In this document: positions 9,260-20,420 of the stretch, piece after piece
Position numbering within the stretch: position 1 is the stretch's first letter
Layout of the letters: the number at the start of each line of letters is the position of its first letter
Source of the DNA: Photorhabdus akhurstii
GTDB lineage: Bacteria > Pseudomonadota > Gammaproteobacteria > Enterobacterales > Enterobacteriaceae
Assembly (NCBI RefSeq): GCF_018448925.1
Contig: NZ_RCWE01000029.1
Coordinates: forward strand, 1 to 56,207
DNA: 56,207 nt
Direction: 5' to 3'
Position numbers and translations under genes: made by a program
Notes under the pieces: model-generated
What the model saw: only the letters and a program-made list of their open reading frames with translations
Told to the model about the DNA's origin: nothing
Database searches by the model: none

Positions 9260-10581
9260 TTACCAATCATGACAATACATTTATTCTTTTATCGTCGCCA
9301 AAATTGCCGCAAGCAGATAAAGATGGCTTGATTGATGTTTCTGTTCAACAGAATCAAGATTTAATTATCAAAGTACCCTATTATGAGGATATGGAAATCT
9401 GGGATGTGATCGTGGTCAGTGTTGGGGGGATTTTTTCTAGACCCTATTATGTTCAGAATATTAATACTATTTTTTTCACTATAGCTATACCGTTCTCTGA
9501 AATACCTGATGGTAGCTATAATGTGACTTATACATCAGCTGATGATTTCGAGAATGAAAATTTCTCTGAACCGACTGTTATTAAAGTTATTAATTCTCCA
9601 TCGATAAAATTATTACCATCAATTTATCCAGATTCAACATCTGGCGTTATTCACTATTCATCTCTTGTACAACATCATGGGTTAAATGTGCATATCAGTT
9701 ATCAGCATATGCGGAAAGGCGATAGCGTCATATTCCACTGGCGAGGACATAATTTTAATTATGAGCCAATTGCGAGGTCTGACTGGGATGCACAACCAAT
9801 AACAGTCAGTGATGAGGATATTAAGAAGGGTTATGTCTCTTTAGTGGTACCGGTGGAAAACGTGCTTTGTTTGGGGCAAGAGGGGGTGGGAACAGGATAT
9901 TATGAGGTTGGCAATAATATTTCTGCTCCAGGTTCAGTGATATTGTCATTAATGGATATGTCATCTGCCATGATATCAATTAGCGAAGGTGCGCCGATGG
10001 TGTCTAATGAATATCCCAGAATAAGGCCGAAAAATTTGGTTGCGGTTTATGGGCCGCCAGGAAAGAGATTATCGGCTAGTGTTGAATCAGGAAGTATTGT
10101 TGAAGGGGATGGCACACAATATCAATTTGCCCCTGATAGTTTCGGGCTGGCTTATTTCCATTTGCAATCTGAGGAAACGGGTAGTTTTCGTTGTACTGTT
10201 TCGGCGCAGGATGGTTCTATAACACCGGGTGTAGGTCAGGCAGTATTTAGTGAGTGGAGAGATGGAGGGGATATTATCAAGGCTTATGCATTTACCTCTG
10301 AGGTACCTGCTGATGGCGTGAGTGTTTGTAGTGGTTATGTTATTGTGGACCGTACTGCCTATTCCGGCAAAAGATTACTTGTTCGTACTGATGGTTCCGC
10401 GATAATTTCAGGTTATGGTGATAATGAGAGAGAGTTGCAGGTTGCAATTAGTCAGGATGGTTGTACAACTTTCCATATAACTAATACTAAAGCGGAAAAA
10501 AATAATGTGATAATAAGTTTACCCGATGTTGATAAGTCGATTCAATTTTCTATTAATTTTAAACATTTTCCTTCTATTTAG
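9256..10581 (+). CDS. Multi-module Ig-like protein, 441 aa
   Basis: The gene is translationally coupled to the upstream gene through an ATGA overlap. Residues about 20-115 form one Ig-like unit (IKVPYYEDMEIWDVIVV ... YNVTYTSADDFEN), matching the third module of the tandem family (IPFYEG ... LYYYKAD). Residues about 120-230 form a second unit (MRKGDSVIFHWRGHNF), and residues 250-440 match the 228-aa protein. It therefore combines the modules of its neighbours and may be the parent or a fusion of them. No signal peptide. Function unknown; adhesin-like by fold pattern only. Confidence 0.8.
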   Translation: MITNHDNTFILLSSPKLPQADKDGLIDVSVQQNQDLIIKVPYYEDMEIWDVIVVSVGGIFSRPYYVQNINTIFFTIAIPFSEIPDGSYNVTYTSADDFENENFSEPTVIKVINSPSIKLLPSIYPDSTSGVIHYSSLVQHHGLNVHISYQHMRKGDSVIFHWRGHNFNYEPIARSDWDAQPITVSDEDIKKGYVSLVVPVENVLCLGQEGVGTGYYEVGNNISAPGSVILSLMDMSSAMISISEGAPMVSNEYPRIRPKNLVAVYGPPGKRLSASVESGSIVEGDGTQYQFAPDSFGLAYFHLQSEETGSFRCTVSAQDGSITPGVGQAVFSEWRDGGDIIKAYAFTSEVPADGVSVCSGYVIVDRTAYSGKRLLVRTDGSAIISGYGDNERELQVAISQDGCTTFHITNTKAEKNNVIISLPDVDKSIQFSINFKHFPSI

Positions 10582-10653
10582 CATAAGGGTTATTGTTAAT
10601 TGGCATAATATTATCATGTTGAACCATTTTGTTTTTTAACTTTAAATCAATGA

Positions 10654-10677
10654 TAACATGTGTAAATATACATGTTA
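10654..10677. promoter_or_regulatory. Inverted repeat, candidate operator
   Basis: TAACATGT and ACATGTTA form a perfect 8-bp inverted repeat with an 8-base spacer, 22 bases before the start of the Big_1 gene at 10699. A related ATCATGTT lies ~40 bases upstream. The position fits a repressor or activator site, or an mRNA hairpin near the ribosome site. No regulator is identified. Confidence 0.35.
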
Positions 10678-10698
10678 GTGATAATTTAGGAGAATGAA

Positions 10699-11667
10699 AT
10701 GAATGGCGAACAAGCACCAAAAGAGGCTAAAACATTAAATTGGCTATCAAGTGAAAAAACGGAGACTGCGGATAAGCCTATAGATATCGGTGTAAACGTA
10801 ATGCAAGATGGTTATTTATTGCATGGGGTGAATGTAAGTTTCACTTTAGATAATAAATCTATGGTATTTAAAGAGAATAATGATCGTAAAATTATAAAAA
10901 ACACAGGAGTAATGGGTAAGGTATCAGTTGAAATAGTTTCTACTGATTTAACTCCGTGTCAAGGGAATGTATATGCTTACTTGGAAAATGATACTCAAAT
11001 AGCAGCCCCTCCTCTCCAGGTCGAGTTTACTGCTGTTCCTCAATTTGTGGCAGATCTTAATCTTGATTTAGAAAAAAATAATGCATGGACTAATAGTGCC
11101 GATGAGAATAAGGTAGTTGTAACTGTGTATGATCGGTTGGGTAAGGGAATTGAAAACCAAAAAATAACCTTCTATGCAGATAGTGGGGCAACAGTAGTTC
11201 CGTCGTCGGGTATGACAGATAAAGAGGGTAAAATAACGGCGTCAATACAATCTAATAGTGCTGGTGAAGTGATGCTAATGGCACAAGCGGGAGCTATTGA
11301 AAAGGCTATAGCTATGTGTTTCACGTATAATCCATATCAGTTAAAGATTGGAAAATCTCCGGCTATTCTGTCTTCATTTTCAAGCGGTATTATAGCTGGA
11401 TATTTATATAAGAATGGCGTAGGTGAACCTAATGTAACTATATCAGTATCTATGGGATTTTATCTGTCATTGAGTGATCAAGACAAACATATGACTACCG
11501 ATAAAGATGGCTATTTCAGCTTTAGAGTTTCTTCTTCTTATACTCGAGGGTATTCGCCTCATAATCATGTACCTCCCATGAATGAATCCGCACCGGTGTA
11601 TATAAGTTGTATTGATGGGCGGGTATATTCTCAAACGTGGATAGAATTAACTCCAGGGCTATATTAG
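10699..11667 (+). CDS. Invasin/intimin-type (Big_1) Ig-like protein, 322 aa
   Basis: Residues about 120-210 are a clear Big_1 module: NKVVVTVYDRLGKGIENQKITFYADSGA with GMTDKEGKITASI and SAGEVMLMAQAG. Residues 25-110 are a diverged module of the same type, and the C-terminal ~100 residues (TTDKDGYFSFRVSSSY, PVYISCIDGRVYS) look like another beta domain. Big_1 domains normally form the rod of intimin, invasin and inverse autotransporters, but no N-terminal barrel or signal peptide is present, so the protein either leaves the cell by another route or stays inside. The ribosome site TTAGGAG precedes the ATG. Function unknown. Confidence 0.8.
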   Translation: MNGEQAPKEAKTLNWLSSEKTETADKPIDIGVNVMQDGYLLHGVNVSFTLDNKSMVFKENNDRKIIKNTGVMGKVSVEIVSTDLTPCQGNVYAYLENDTQIAAPPLQVEFTAVPQFVADLNLDLEKNNAWTNSADENKVVVTVYDRLGKGIENQKITFYADSGATVVPSSGMTDKEGKITASIQSNSAGEVMLMAQAGAIEKAIAMCFTYNPYQLKIGKSPAILSSFSSGIIAGYLYKNGVGEPNVTISVSMGFYLSLSDQDKHMTTDKDGYFSFRVSSSYTRGYSPHNHVPPMNESAPVYISCIDGRVYSQTWIELTPGLY

Positions 11668-12130
11668 GCGTTGGATATTTTGGGATGCTGATTGATGGTT
11701 ACGCATTGAAAAATTAGACAAATCCCCTGTTTTTAGCCGTTATCATGCAGTGTGAAAATAAGATGATTTTTATTATCCCGGTAGGAATCATTGATTAAAA
11801 ATATATAACCTGGATGGAATTTCACAACTATCATTGTTATATATCAATATTTAGTTAAAAACCTGAACTTTTCTTTAAGTGAAGTTCAGGCTACTAACTC
11901 ATTATTTCTTCATGTTATTTCTTACAATGATTAGGGTGTTGTTATTAAATCTCCTTTAGTTGTGATCGCGCCCGCAATGACCTTTTGTGAAATAGGGCTA
12001 TACTATAAATAAGCTTTATAGTTATATCGAGTCAATTAACGTTAACTTTTGAATTATAGGTTCTTAGTGTTCACGGAGAAGTGTGTATTCACGGAGAGTG
12101 TGTATTCACGAAGAGTGTTGGAGGTAATAT
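11668..12130. other. Intergenic region with minus-strand hairpin and short tandem repeat
   Basis: No gene is seen in these 463 bases. An inverted repeat at 11862-11890 (CCTGAACTT / AAGTTCAGG) is preceded by AAAA on the plus strand, so on the minus strand it has the form of a terminator, although no minus-strand gene is present. At about 12070-12121, just before ychH, TTCACGGAGA-type units of 17-20 bases are repeated three times. Confidence 0.6.
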
Positions 12131-12406
12131 ATGAAACGTCAAAGTGCTTTCATAGTCGGTAATGTATTAATGGGTGTCGGTATGTTCACCATAGTGAGTA
12201 GCCTGGCTTATACATTACTGCCTCACATCTTCGGTTTTGGCTGGCCTGAGTTTTTATCTGAAGCCGCGCTATTGGGTGTTTTTATTGGCGCGCTTGTTTG
12301 GTTGGCTGGTGCCGGTGTGGGAGGCCGGGAAGGTGTGGCAGATCGTTATTGGTGGTTAAGAAACTATGATGAGCGTTATCGTCGTGGTGATCATCGGTAT
12401 CCATAA
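12131..12406 (+). CDS. ychH: YchH family stress-related membrane protein
   Basis: This 91-residue protein has two membrane segments (about residues 7-29 and 42-62) and the family's C-terminal signature GG.E.V.DRYWWLR.YD.R.RRGD.R. It matches E. coli YchH in length and layout, and it keeps the YchH-Prs neighbourhood of E. coli. A GGAGG ribosome site lies 7 bases before the ATG. YchH has been linked to stress response and biofilm; its molecular function is not known. It converges on prs. Confidence 0.9.
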   Translation: MKRQSAFIVGNVLMGVGMFTIVSSLAYTLLPHIFGFGWPEFLSEAALLGVFIGALVWLAGAGVGGREGVADRYWWLRNYDERYRRGDHRYP

Positions 12407-12461
12407 CAAAAATAGAGTTAGTCATAGTTTGTGCTAATGGAAAAGTATATTCCAGATAAGC

Positions 12462-12498
12462 AAAAAACCCGTTGAATCTCTTGTACAACGGGTTTTTT
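12462..12498. terminator. Bidirectional terminator between ychH and prs
   Basis: AACCCGTTG / CAACGGGTT hairpin with an 11-base loop, flanked by an A run on the left and a T run on the right, serving both convergent genes. Confidence 0.85.
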
Positions 12499-12532
12499 CT
12501 TAAATAGCAATATTATGAGTACAACTTATTTA

Positions 12533-13540
<1,008 letters not shown>

Positions 13541-13544
13541 TTAT

Positions 13545-14420
13545 TCATTGGTTCAATAACACGGGTATCCCAGAGCGAAAACTGTGCAAAGGTGAATTGT
13601 TAACGCCACGCGCAACAAAACCCTGCAACCACTCAGGGGCTTGATTTAACACCTTACGGGCCGATGCTTCTGATTCAAACTCACCGAATACACAGGCACC
13701 GGTTCCGGTCAGGCGTGACGGCGCGTATTCTAGCAGCCATGAAAGAAGCTGTTCAACCTTACGAAAACGTTTTCTTACAAGAGATTCACAATCATTTAGG
13801 TACGGAGCCTTTAATAATGCGGCCAGAGGGCGAATTGGCGTATCACGTTTTAATTCCGGATCTGTGAAGACGCGCAGAGTTGAGATTTCAATACCGGGAT
13901 GTGCAACCAGATACCACTTTTCTGCCGGCTCTGCCATGTGCAGAATTTCACCAATACCTTCTGCAAATGCGGCGTGTCCTTTGACAAAGACCGGCACATC
14001 AGCGCCAAGGCTCACGCCAAGGGTTGCCAGTGTTTCGTCTGTGAAACCGGTTTGCCAGTGATAATTCAGGGCAATGAGTACGGTAGCGGCATTGGATGAA
14101 CCTCCGCCTAATCCACCGCCCATTGGCAGACGTTTGTTGATATGGATGTCAGCGCCTTTATGAGCAATCCCGGTATGGTGTTTATCGCTGTAGGATTGCA
14201 ATAGACGCGCGGCGCGAACGATCAGGTTGTTATCGTGTTCCACCCCCTCTACCGGCGTCAGTAAACGGATTTCATTATCCTGACGAGGGGTAATGGTAAT
14301 TTCATCACCATAATCAAGAAATTGAAATAGCGTTTGCAACTGGTGATAACCATCAGCGCGACGACCGGTGATATAGAGAAATAGGTTAAGTTTTGCCGGC
14401 GAAGGCCAGGTTAATGTCAT
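13545..14420 (-). CDS. ispE: 4-diphosphocytidyl-2-C-methyl-D-erythritol kinase
   Basis: This GHMP-family kinase phosphorylates CDP-methylerythritol in the non-mevalonate isoprenoid pathway. It has 291 residues. The N-terminal [16 protein letters not shown] block and the ATP-binding glycine-rich loop [17 protein letters not shown] are intact, as is the late [11 protein letters not shown] motif. Its start overlaps the stop of lolB, so the two are translationally coupled. Confidence 0.97.
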   Translation of the reverse strand: MTLTWPSPAKLNLFLYITGRRADGYHQLQTLFQFLDYGDEITITPRQDNEIRLLTPVEGVEHDNNLIVRAARLLQSYSDKHHTGIAHKGADIHINKRLPMGGGLGGGSSNAATVLIALNYHWQTGFTDETLATLGVSLGADVPVFVKGHAAFAEGIGEILHMAEPAEKWYLVAHPGIEISTLRVFTDPELKRDTPIRPLAALLKAPYLNDCESLVRKRFRKVEQLLSWLLEYAPSRLTGTGACVFGEFESEASARKVLNQAPEWLQGFVARGVNNSPLHSFRSGIPVLLNQ

Positions 14421-15109
14421 TATTTTGTTGTCCAGTTATCCATTTTCAATTTGATGCGACGATCCCCTTGAATCAGTTCCAGGCGATTGGGAAGGGCGGG
14501 GGTCGTTGAGGTATCGTAGGATTGATAATTAACCTGCCATGTCGCGCCATGTCGCTGGTAATTGACGGTTTTCAATAGATGGTTGGCATCCAGTTTGAAG
14601 TTTTTGGCATCACCGGGGAGACCTGTTATCCAATGCCGCAGATTATCTAATGGAATATCCATATTGGTGAGCTGATAAATGATCTCTTCGGGATTATCAC
14701 TAAAATATTTTTTACCCTGGCTATCAGTTAATTGCGTCATGCCAGGCTGAACGATCAGCTCTAATTCAGTGCTGCCTAGCGGGTTAGTTAGTAATAAACG
14801 GTAACGTTCAGGATGATATTGTTGCCAGAAAAAGCGGGCATAAACCTTTTTCTCATTAGACAGATAGGCAAAAGAGCCACGTGTTTGATATTGATTTAAT
14901 TGCTGTAGCTGTTGGGTACGTGTTCGCCATTGGGGAGAATCTGCCGAACCTGTTCCGCTAGGTTGCGTTAATGTACAGGCGGTCAACAGTACACAAGAGA
15001 GCGGCAATAGACGGAATAGGGATAATTTTTGTATCGGTTTTGTCGGCGCTGATTTTATCGACATGGGTTTTATCAGCATTGGTTTTATCGGCATTGATTT
15101 CATCGGCAA
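14420..15109 (-). CDS. lolB: Outer-membrane lipoprotein receptor LolB, with repeat-extended signal peptide
   Basis: LolB accepts lipoproteins from LolA and inserts them in the outer membrane. The mature part ([21 protein letters not shown] start, then [22 protein letters not shown], and a RIKLKMDNW end) follows E. coli LolB closely. The lipobox is LLTAC with Cys at residue 45 of the longest frame, giving a signal sequence about twice the usual length. The extra part is five pentapeptide units of the type MPIKP ([25 protein letters not shown]) encoded by 15-bp repeats. An internal ATG such as that of MSIKS could be the real start. Confidence 0.93.
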   Translation of the reverse strand: MPMKSMPIKPMLIKPMSIKSAPTKPIQKLSLFRLLPLSCVLLTACTLTQPSGTGSADSPQWRTRTQQLQQLNQYQTRGSFAYLSNEKKVYARFFWQQYHPERYRLLLTNPLGSTELELIVQPGMTQLTDSQGKKYFSDNPEEIIYQLTNMDIPLDNLRHWITGLPGDAKNFKLDANHLLKTVNYQRHGATWQVNYQSYDTSTTPALPNRLELIQGDRRIKLKMDNWTTK

Positions 15110-15352
15110 TCTCTGTTTAATAACGTGAAAACTTTTACGTCACTTAATAATGAAGAATGAACTATTAATCCAGTTAAATTTCAAAAAAATGTTCTGAATA
15201 ATGATACCAGACACTGCGATCGTCTTTTATTGATCTGAGGTATCAAGTAGAATGCACAGTTTATAAGAGTCCTTATTAAGGGTGATGATTTCATCAAATA
15301 GAATGTTTTTTACGATGAACTGTCTCTCTGCTGATAACTCAATGAAGTTGAT

Positions 15353-16615
15353 ATGACTTTGTTAGCACTTGGTATTAACCATAAAACGGCTCCTGTATCC
15401 CTGCGTGAACGGGTCACTTTTTCTCCGGGTACTATTGGGGAAGCGCTTGATAACCTTCTCCAGCATCCCCTGGTGAAAGGGGGAGTTGTGTTGTCAACGT
15501 GTAATCGTACGGAGCTTTATCTCAGCGTAGAGCAACAAGATAATCTGTATGAGCAGTTAATTGACTGGTTGTGTGGATATCATCAGCTAAATCCCAGAGA
15601 TCTAAGATCCAGTATTTACTGGCATTGTGATAATGAAGCTGTCAGCCACTTGATGAGAGTGGCGAGTGGGCTGGACTCGTTGGTGCTGGGAGAACCTCAG
15701 ATTCTTGGGCAAGTGAAGAAAGCATTTGCCGAGTCGCAGCACAGCGACTCTTTATCGAGTGAACTGGAGCGACTGTTTCAGAAATCATTTTCCGTTGCTA
15801 AGCGCATCAGAACGGAAACAGAAATTGGTTCGAACGCGGTTTCCGTTGCATTTGCCGCTTGCACTCTGGCGCGGCAGATTTTTGAATCACTTTCTGAACT
15901 AAATATTTTGCTGGTCGGTGCCGGAGAAACGATTGAACTGGCGGCTCGTCATTTGAAAGAGCATCGCGTGCACCATATGATGATTGCTAACAGGACGAAA
16001 GAGAAGGCACAAGTGTTGGCTGATGAGGTTCAGGCGGAAGTGATCACCCTGCCTGAAATTGACACACGTTTAGCAGAAGCGGATATTGTTATCAGTTCGA
16101 CTGCCAGTCCTTTGCCTATTATTGGTAAAGGGATGGTTGAACGCGCATTAAAGTTACGTCGTAACCAACCAATGTTACTCATTGACATTGCGGTTCCCCG
16201 TGATATAGAGCCTGACGTAGAGAGACTGGATAACGTTTATCTTTACAGTGTTGACGATTTACAAGCAATTATTCAGCAGAATCTTGCGCAGCGCAAAGCG
16301 GCGGCGGTTCAGGCTGAATGTATTGTTCAACAGGAAAGCCGTTATTTTATGGACTGGTTGCGTTCGCAGAGCGCAGTAAATTCAATCCGTGAGTATCGTA
16401 ATCAGGCAGAACGGGTGCGGGCTGAAATGACAGCTAAGGCACTGACTGCTATCAATCAGGGAGCTGACGTAGAACAGGCCGTTAATCAATTGACTCATCA
16501 ATTGGTGAACCGTCTGATACATGCTCCTACCAAATCACTCCAGCAAGCCGCCAGCAATGGTGATCTGGAGCGCCTTAATTTATTACGTGACAGCCTGGGG
16601 CTGGAACATAATTAA
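15353..16615 (+). CDS. hemA: Glutamyl-tRNA reductase
   Basis: This enzyme performs the first step of tetrapyrrole synthesis from Glu-tRNA: NADPH-dependent reduction to glutamate-1-semialdehyde. It has 420 residues. The N-terminal GINHKTAPV, the catalytic Cys in [12 protein letters not shown] (residue 50), and the NADPH site ([16 protein letters not shown]) are present. It is divergent from lolB across 243 bases that must hold both promoters, and it heads the plus-strand operon hemA-prfA-prmC-sirB1-kdsA. Confidence 0.98.
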   Translation: MTLLALGINHKTAPVSLRERVTFSPGTIGEALDNLLQHPLVKGGVVLSTCNRTELYLSVEQQDNLYEQLIDWLCGYHQLNPRDLRSSIYWHCDNEAVSHLMRVASGLDSLVLGEPQILGQVKKAFAESQHSDSLSSELERLFQKSFSVAKRIRTETEIGSNAVSVAFAACTLARQIFESLSELNILLVGAGETIELAARHLKEHRVHHMMIANRTKEKAQVLADEVQAEVITLPEIDTRLAEADIVISSTASPLPIIGKGMVERALKLRRNQPMLLIDIAVPRDIEPDVERLDNVYLYSVDDLQAIIQQNLAQRKAAAVQAECIVQQESRYFMDWLRSQSAVNSIREYRNQAERVRAEMTAKALTAINQGADVEQAVNQLTHQLVNRLIHAPTKSLQQAASNGDLERLNLLRDSLGLEHN

Positions 16616-16646
16616 CCATATCTCGGAATAGGGTCTGAAACCAAGA

Positions 16647-17729
16647 ATGAAGCCTTCTATTGTTGCTAAATTGGAAGCATTGCAAGAACGTCACGAGGAA
16701 GTTTTGGCTCATCTCGGTGATGCCGATGTGATTGCTGATCAGGAACGTTTTCGTGCTTTGTCGCGGGAATATGCTCAACTGACTGATGTGACGAGCTGTT
16801 TTAGGGCCTGGCGTGCTGTTCAGGATGACCTTAAAGCAGCCGAAATAATGCTTGATGACCCTGAAATGCGGGAAATGGCACAGGAAGAGATCAGGGACGC
16901 CAAGGTCCGCAATGAAGAGTTAGAGCAACAACTACAATTATTGCTGTTGCCAAAAGATCCTGATGATGAGCGTAACTGTTTTCTTGAAGTACGTGCGGGA
17001 ACCGGTGGTGATGAAGCGGCTATTTTCGCCGGGGATCTGTTTCGTATGTATAGCCGTTATGCGGAATCCCATCGTTGGAAAGTCGAGGTTATTAGCGCTA
17101 ATGATGGTGAGCATGGCGGCTATAAGGAAATTATTGCTAAAGTTTCCGGTGAGCAGGTTTATGGTCACTTAAAATTTGAATCGGGTGGTCATCGTGTTCA
17201 GCGTGTGCCGGAAACTGAATCGCAAGGGCGCATTCACACGTCTGCTTGTACCGTTGCGGTTTTGCCCGAGGTCCCGGAAGCGGAGTTGCCGGATATTAGC
17301 CCAAATGATTTGCGTATTGATACGTTTCGTTCCTCCGGGGCGGGCGGTCAGCACGTCAATACCACGGATTCCGCTATTCGTATCACTCATATTCCAACCG
17401 GTATTGTGGTTGAGTGTCAGGATGAGCGCTCTCAGCATAAAAACAAAGCGAAAGCGATGTCCGTATTGGCCGCGCGTATTCATGCGGCGGAAGTTCGTAA
17501 GCGTCAAGAGGCCGAGGCGTCTGAGCGTCGTAACTTATTAGGTTCCGGTGACCGTTCGGATCGCAATCGCACTTACAATTTTCCCCAAGGGCGAGTAACG
17601 GATCATCGTATTAATTTGACGTTATATCGCCTTGATGAAGTGATGGAAGGCAAATTGGATATGCTTGTTCAGCCGATCGTGAATGAATATCAGGCTGATC
17701 TATTATCGGCTTTGTCAGAGCAAGATTGA
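16647..17729 (+). CDS. prfA: Peptide chain release factor 1
   Basis: RF1 recognises UAA and UAG and releases the finished peptide. The protein is 360 residues, the same as E. coli. The GGQ motif ([15 protein letters not shown]) and the PVT-type codon-recognition region in domain 2 are recognisable in a near-identical alignment. Its TGA stop overlaps the ATG of prmC, whose product methylates this GGQ glutamine. Confidence 0.98.
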   Translation: MKPSIVAKLEALQERHEEVLAHLGDADVIADQERFRALSREYAQLTDVTSCFRAWRAVQDDLKAAEIMLDDPEMREMAQEEIRDAKVRNEELEQQLQLLLLPKDPDDERNCFLEVRAGTGGDEAAIFAGDLFRMYSRYAESHRWKVEVISANDGEHGGYKEIIAKVSGEQVYGHLKFESGGHRVQRVPETESQGRIHTSACTVAVLPEVPEAELPDISPNDLRIDTFRSSGAGGQHVNTTDSAIRITHIPTGIVVECQDERSQHKNKAKAMSVLAARIHAAEVRKRQEAEASERRNLLGSGDRSDRNRTYNFPQGRVTDHRINLTLYRLDEVMEGKLDMLVQPIVNEYQADLLSALSEQD

Positions 17730-18577
17730 TGGATTATCAATCTTGGCTTAAACAAGCCACAATACAGTTATCGGCAAGTGACAGTCCTAAACGAGATGCG
17801 GAAATTTTGTTGGGGTTTGTCACTCGCCATTCCCGGACTTACATGCTGGCATTCGGGGAAACGCAGCTAGCTTCGGCGCAGTTCAGCCAGCTTGAGGTTT
17901 TACTCGCTCGCCGGGTGAAAGGTGAACCTATTGCCTACATCACCGGTGAGCGTGAATTTTGGTCGTTGCCATTAAATGTCTCTCCTGCCACGTTGATCCC
18001 GCGTCCTGACACTGAATGTCTGGTAGAAAAGGCGCTTGAACGGCTATCGCTGACACCTTGCCGCATTTTGGATTTGGGAACGGGAACCGGCGCAATTGCA
18101 CTGGCAATCGCCAGTGAGCGTCCTGATTGCCGGATTACCGGGGTTGATATCAATCCTGATGCGGTCATGTTGGCGCAGGGCAATGCTGAAAAGCTTAAAA
18201 TACAAAATGTGGATTTTGGGGTAAGCGATTGGTTCTCTTCGTTGAATAATCAACAGTTTGGTATGATTGTCAGTAATCCGCCTTACATAGATGAAACCGA
18301 TCCACATCTATCTCAGGGTGATGTTCGGTTCGAGCCGGATAGTGCATTAATTGCGGCGCGACAGGGAATTGCTGATCTGAATACCCTTATTGATCTATCT
18401 CGCCATTTTTTGTTGCCTGGTGGATGGTTGTTATTGGAGCATGGTTGGAGACAGGGAAATGTTGTAAGAAGCCTATTTTCTGAGAGTGGTTATCGGCAGG
18501 TAGCTACTTTTCAGGATTATGGCGGTAATGAGCGAATAACACTGGGTCAGTGGAAAAGTGATGAAAGCCATAGCTGA
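17729..18577 (+). CDS. prmC: Release-factor glutamine methyltransferase
   Basis: PrmC (HemK) methylates the Gln of the GGQ motif in RF1 and RF2 with S-adenosylmethionine. It has 282 residues from the ATG that overlaps the prfA stop (TGATG); a TTG one codon earlier is less likely. The SAM site ILDLGTGTGAIALAIA and the catalytic SNPPYI motif are intact. Its end overlaps the start of sirB1 by 17 bases. Confidence 0.97.
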   Translation: MDYQSWLKQATIQLSASDSPKRDAEILLGFVTRHSRTYMLAFGETQLASAQFSQLEVLLARRVKGEPIAYITGEREFWSLPLNVSPATLIPRPDTECLVEKALERLSLTPCRILDLGTGTGAIALAIASERPDCRITGVDINPDAVMLAQGNAEKLKIQNVDFGVSDWFSSLNNQQFGMIVSNPPYIDETDPHLSQGDVRFEPDSALIAARQGIADLNTLIDLSRHFLLPGGWLLLEHGWRQGNVVRSLFSESGYRQVATFQDYGGNERITLGQWKSDESHS

Positions 18578-19370
18578 TTATGAATTTAATAACGCATCGT
18601 TAAGTAGCGGTATCCTGTTTATTTCCAGAATTTTGCGTGCTGATTTTCCTCAGCATTCAGTGGAAATGCAGCTTCAAGTATTGATTGATGAAGCCAGACG
18701 TGAAATATCTCCGCAGCTAAATATAGAAGAACGACTGGAAAAATTACTGAGGCTTTTTTATCAAACCTGGAAATTCGGCGGCGCCAGTGGTGTTTATTGC
18801 CTGTCAGATACATTATGGCTGGATAAAGTATTGCAAACCCGCCGAGGTTCCTCTGTTGTTTTAGGGGCAATTCTGATTCATATTGCTCAGGCTTTAGAAC
18901 TGCCGTTTATGCCGGTTATTTTTCCGACGCAGTTGATTTTGCGTGTTGATTATCCAGATAACACGGCAAAGTTTATTAATCCAATCAATGGAGAAGAGCT
19001 AAGCGAACGTGTGCTTGATGTATGGCTGAAAGGTAATATTAGCCAGACAGCGGAATTAGCAGCAGATGATTTGCAAAGCGCTGATAATGCTAGCATTATA
19101 CGTAAAATGCTAGATACGATAAAAGTCGCATTAATGGACGAAGGACAAATGGAATTGGCGCTGAGGACGAGTGAAGCTGTGCTGATGTTTGATCCCGATA
19201 ACCCCTATGAAATACGTGATAGAGGGCTGATTTATGCGGAACTTGATTGTAATCATATTGCGGTTTCTGATTTAAATTATTTTGTCGAAAATTGCCCGGA
19301 AGACCCGGTGGCAGAAATGATCAGAATGCAAATATACGCCATTAAGCAGCAATGCGTTGTTTTACACTAA
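18561..19370 (+). CDS. sirB1: SirB1 (YchA) family protein
   Basis: This 269-residue protein has the SirB1 N-terminal transglutaminase-like region (about residues 20-160) and a C-terminal tetratricopeptide-like region (about 185-260: ALRTSEAVLMFDPDNPYEIRDRGL...). Exact biochemical function is not established. It keeps the prmC-sirB1-kdsA context of enterobacteria, but the gene for the membrane protein SirB2/YchQ that sits between prmC and sirB1 in E. coli is absent; here the genes overlap. The ATG at 18561 is chosen over the GTG one codon upstream. Confidence 0.88.
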   Translation: MKAIADYEFNNASLSSGILFISRILRADFPQHSVEMQLQVLIDEARREISPQLNIEERLEKLLRLFYQTWKFGGASGVYCLSDTLWLDKVLQTRRGSSVVLGAILIHIAQALELPFMPVIFPTQLILRVDYPDNTAKFINPINGEELSERVLDVWLKGNISQTAELAADDLQSADNASIIRKMLDTIKVALMDEGQMELALRTSEAVLMFDPDNPYEIRDRGLIYAELDCNHIAVSDLNYFVENCPEDPVAEMIRMQIYAIKQQCVVLH

Positions 19371-19388
19371 GATATTGTTTTACACTGA

Positions 19389-20285
<897 letters not shown>

Positions 20286-20342
20286 AGTGGCTTTCTGATG
20301 TCATGACATCAAATGATGACAAGATTTGGTGATGAATAGATT

Positions 20343-20372
20343 TGGCGCTGGTTTACAGCGCCATTAATTATG
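20343..20372. terminator. Hairpin between kdsA and dauA
   Basis: TGGCGCTG / CAGCGCCA stem with a GTTTA loop between convergent genes. The following ATTAATTAT is a weak T tract. Confidence 0.6.
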
Positions 20373-20420
20373 GGGAAAAAAGTATTGGAAAAAGAGTTAG
20401 CAAGTTTTTGTCTGGCAATT

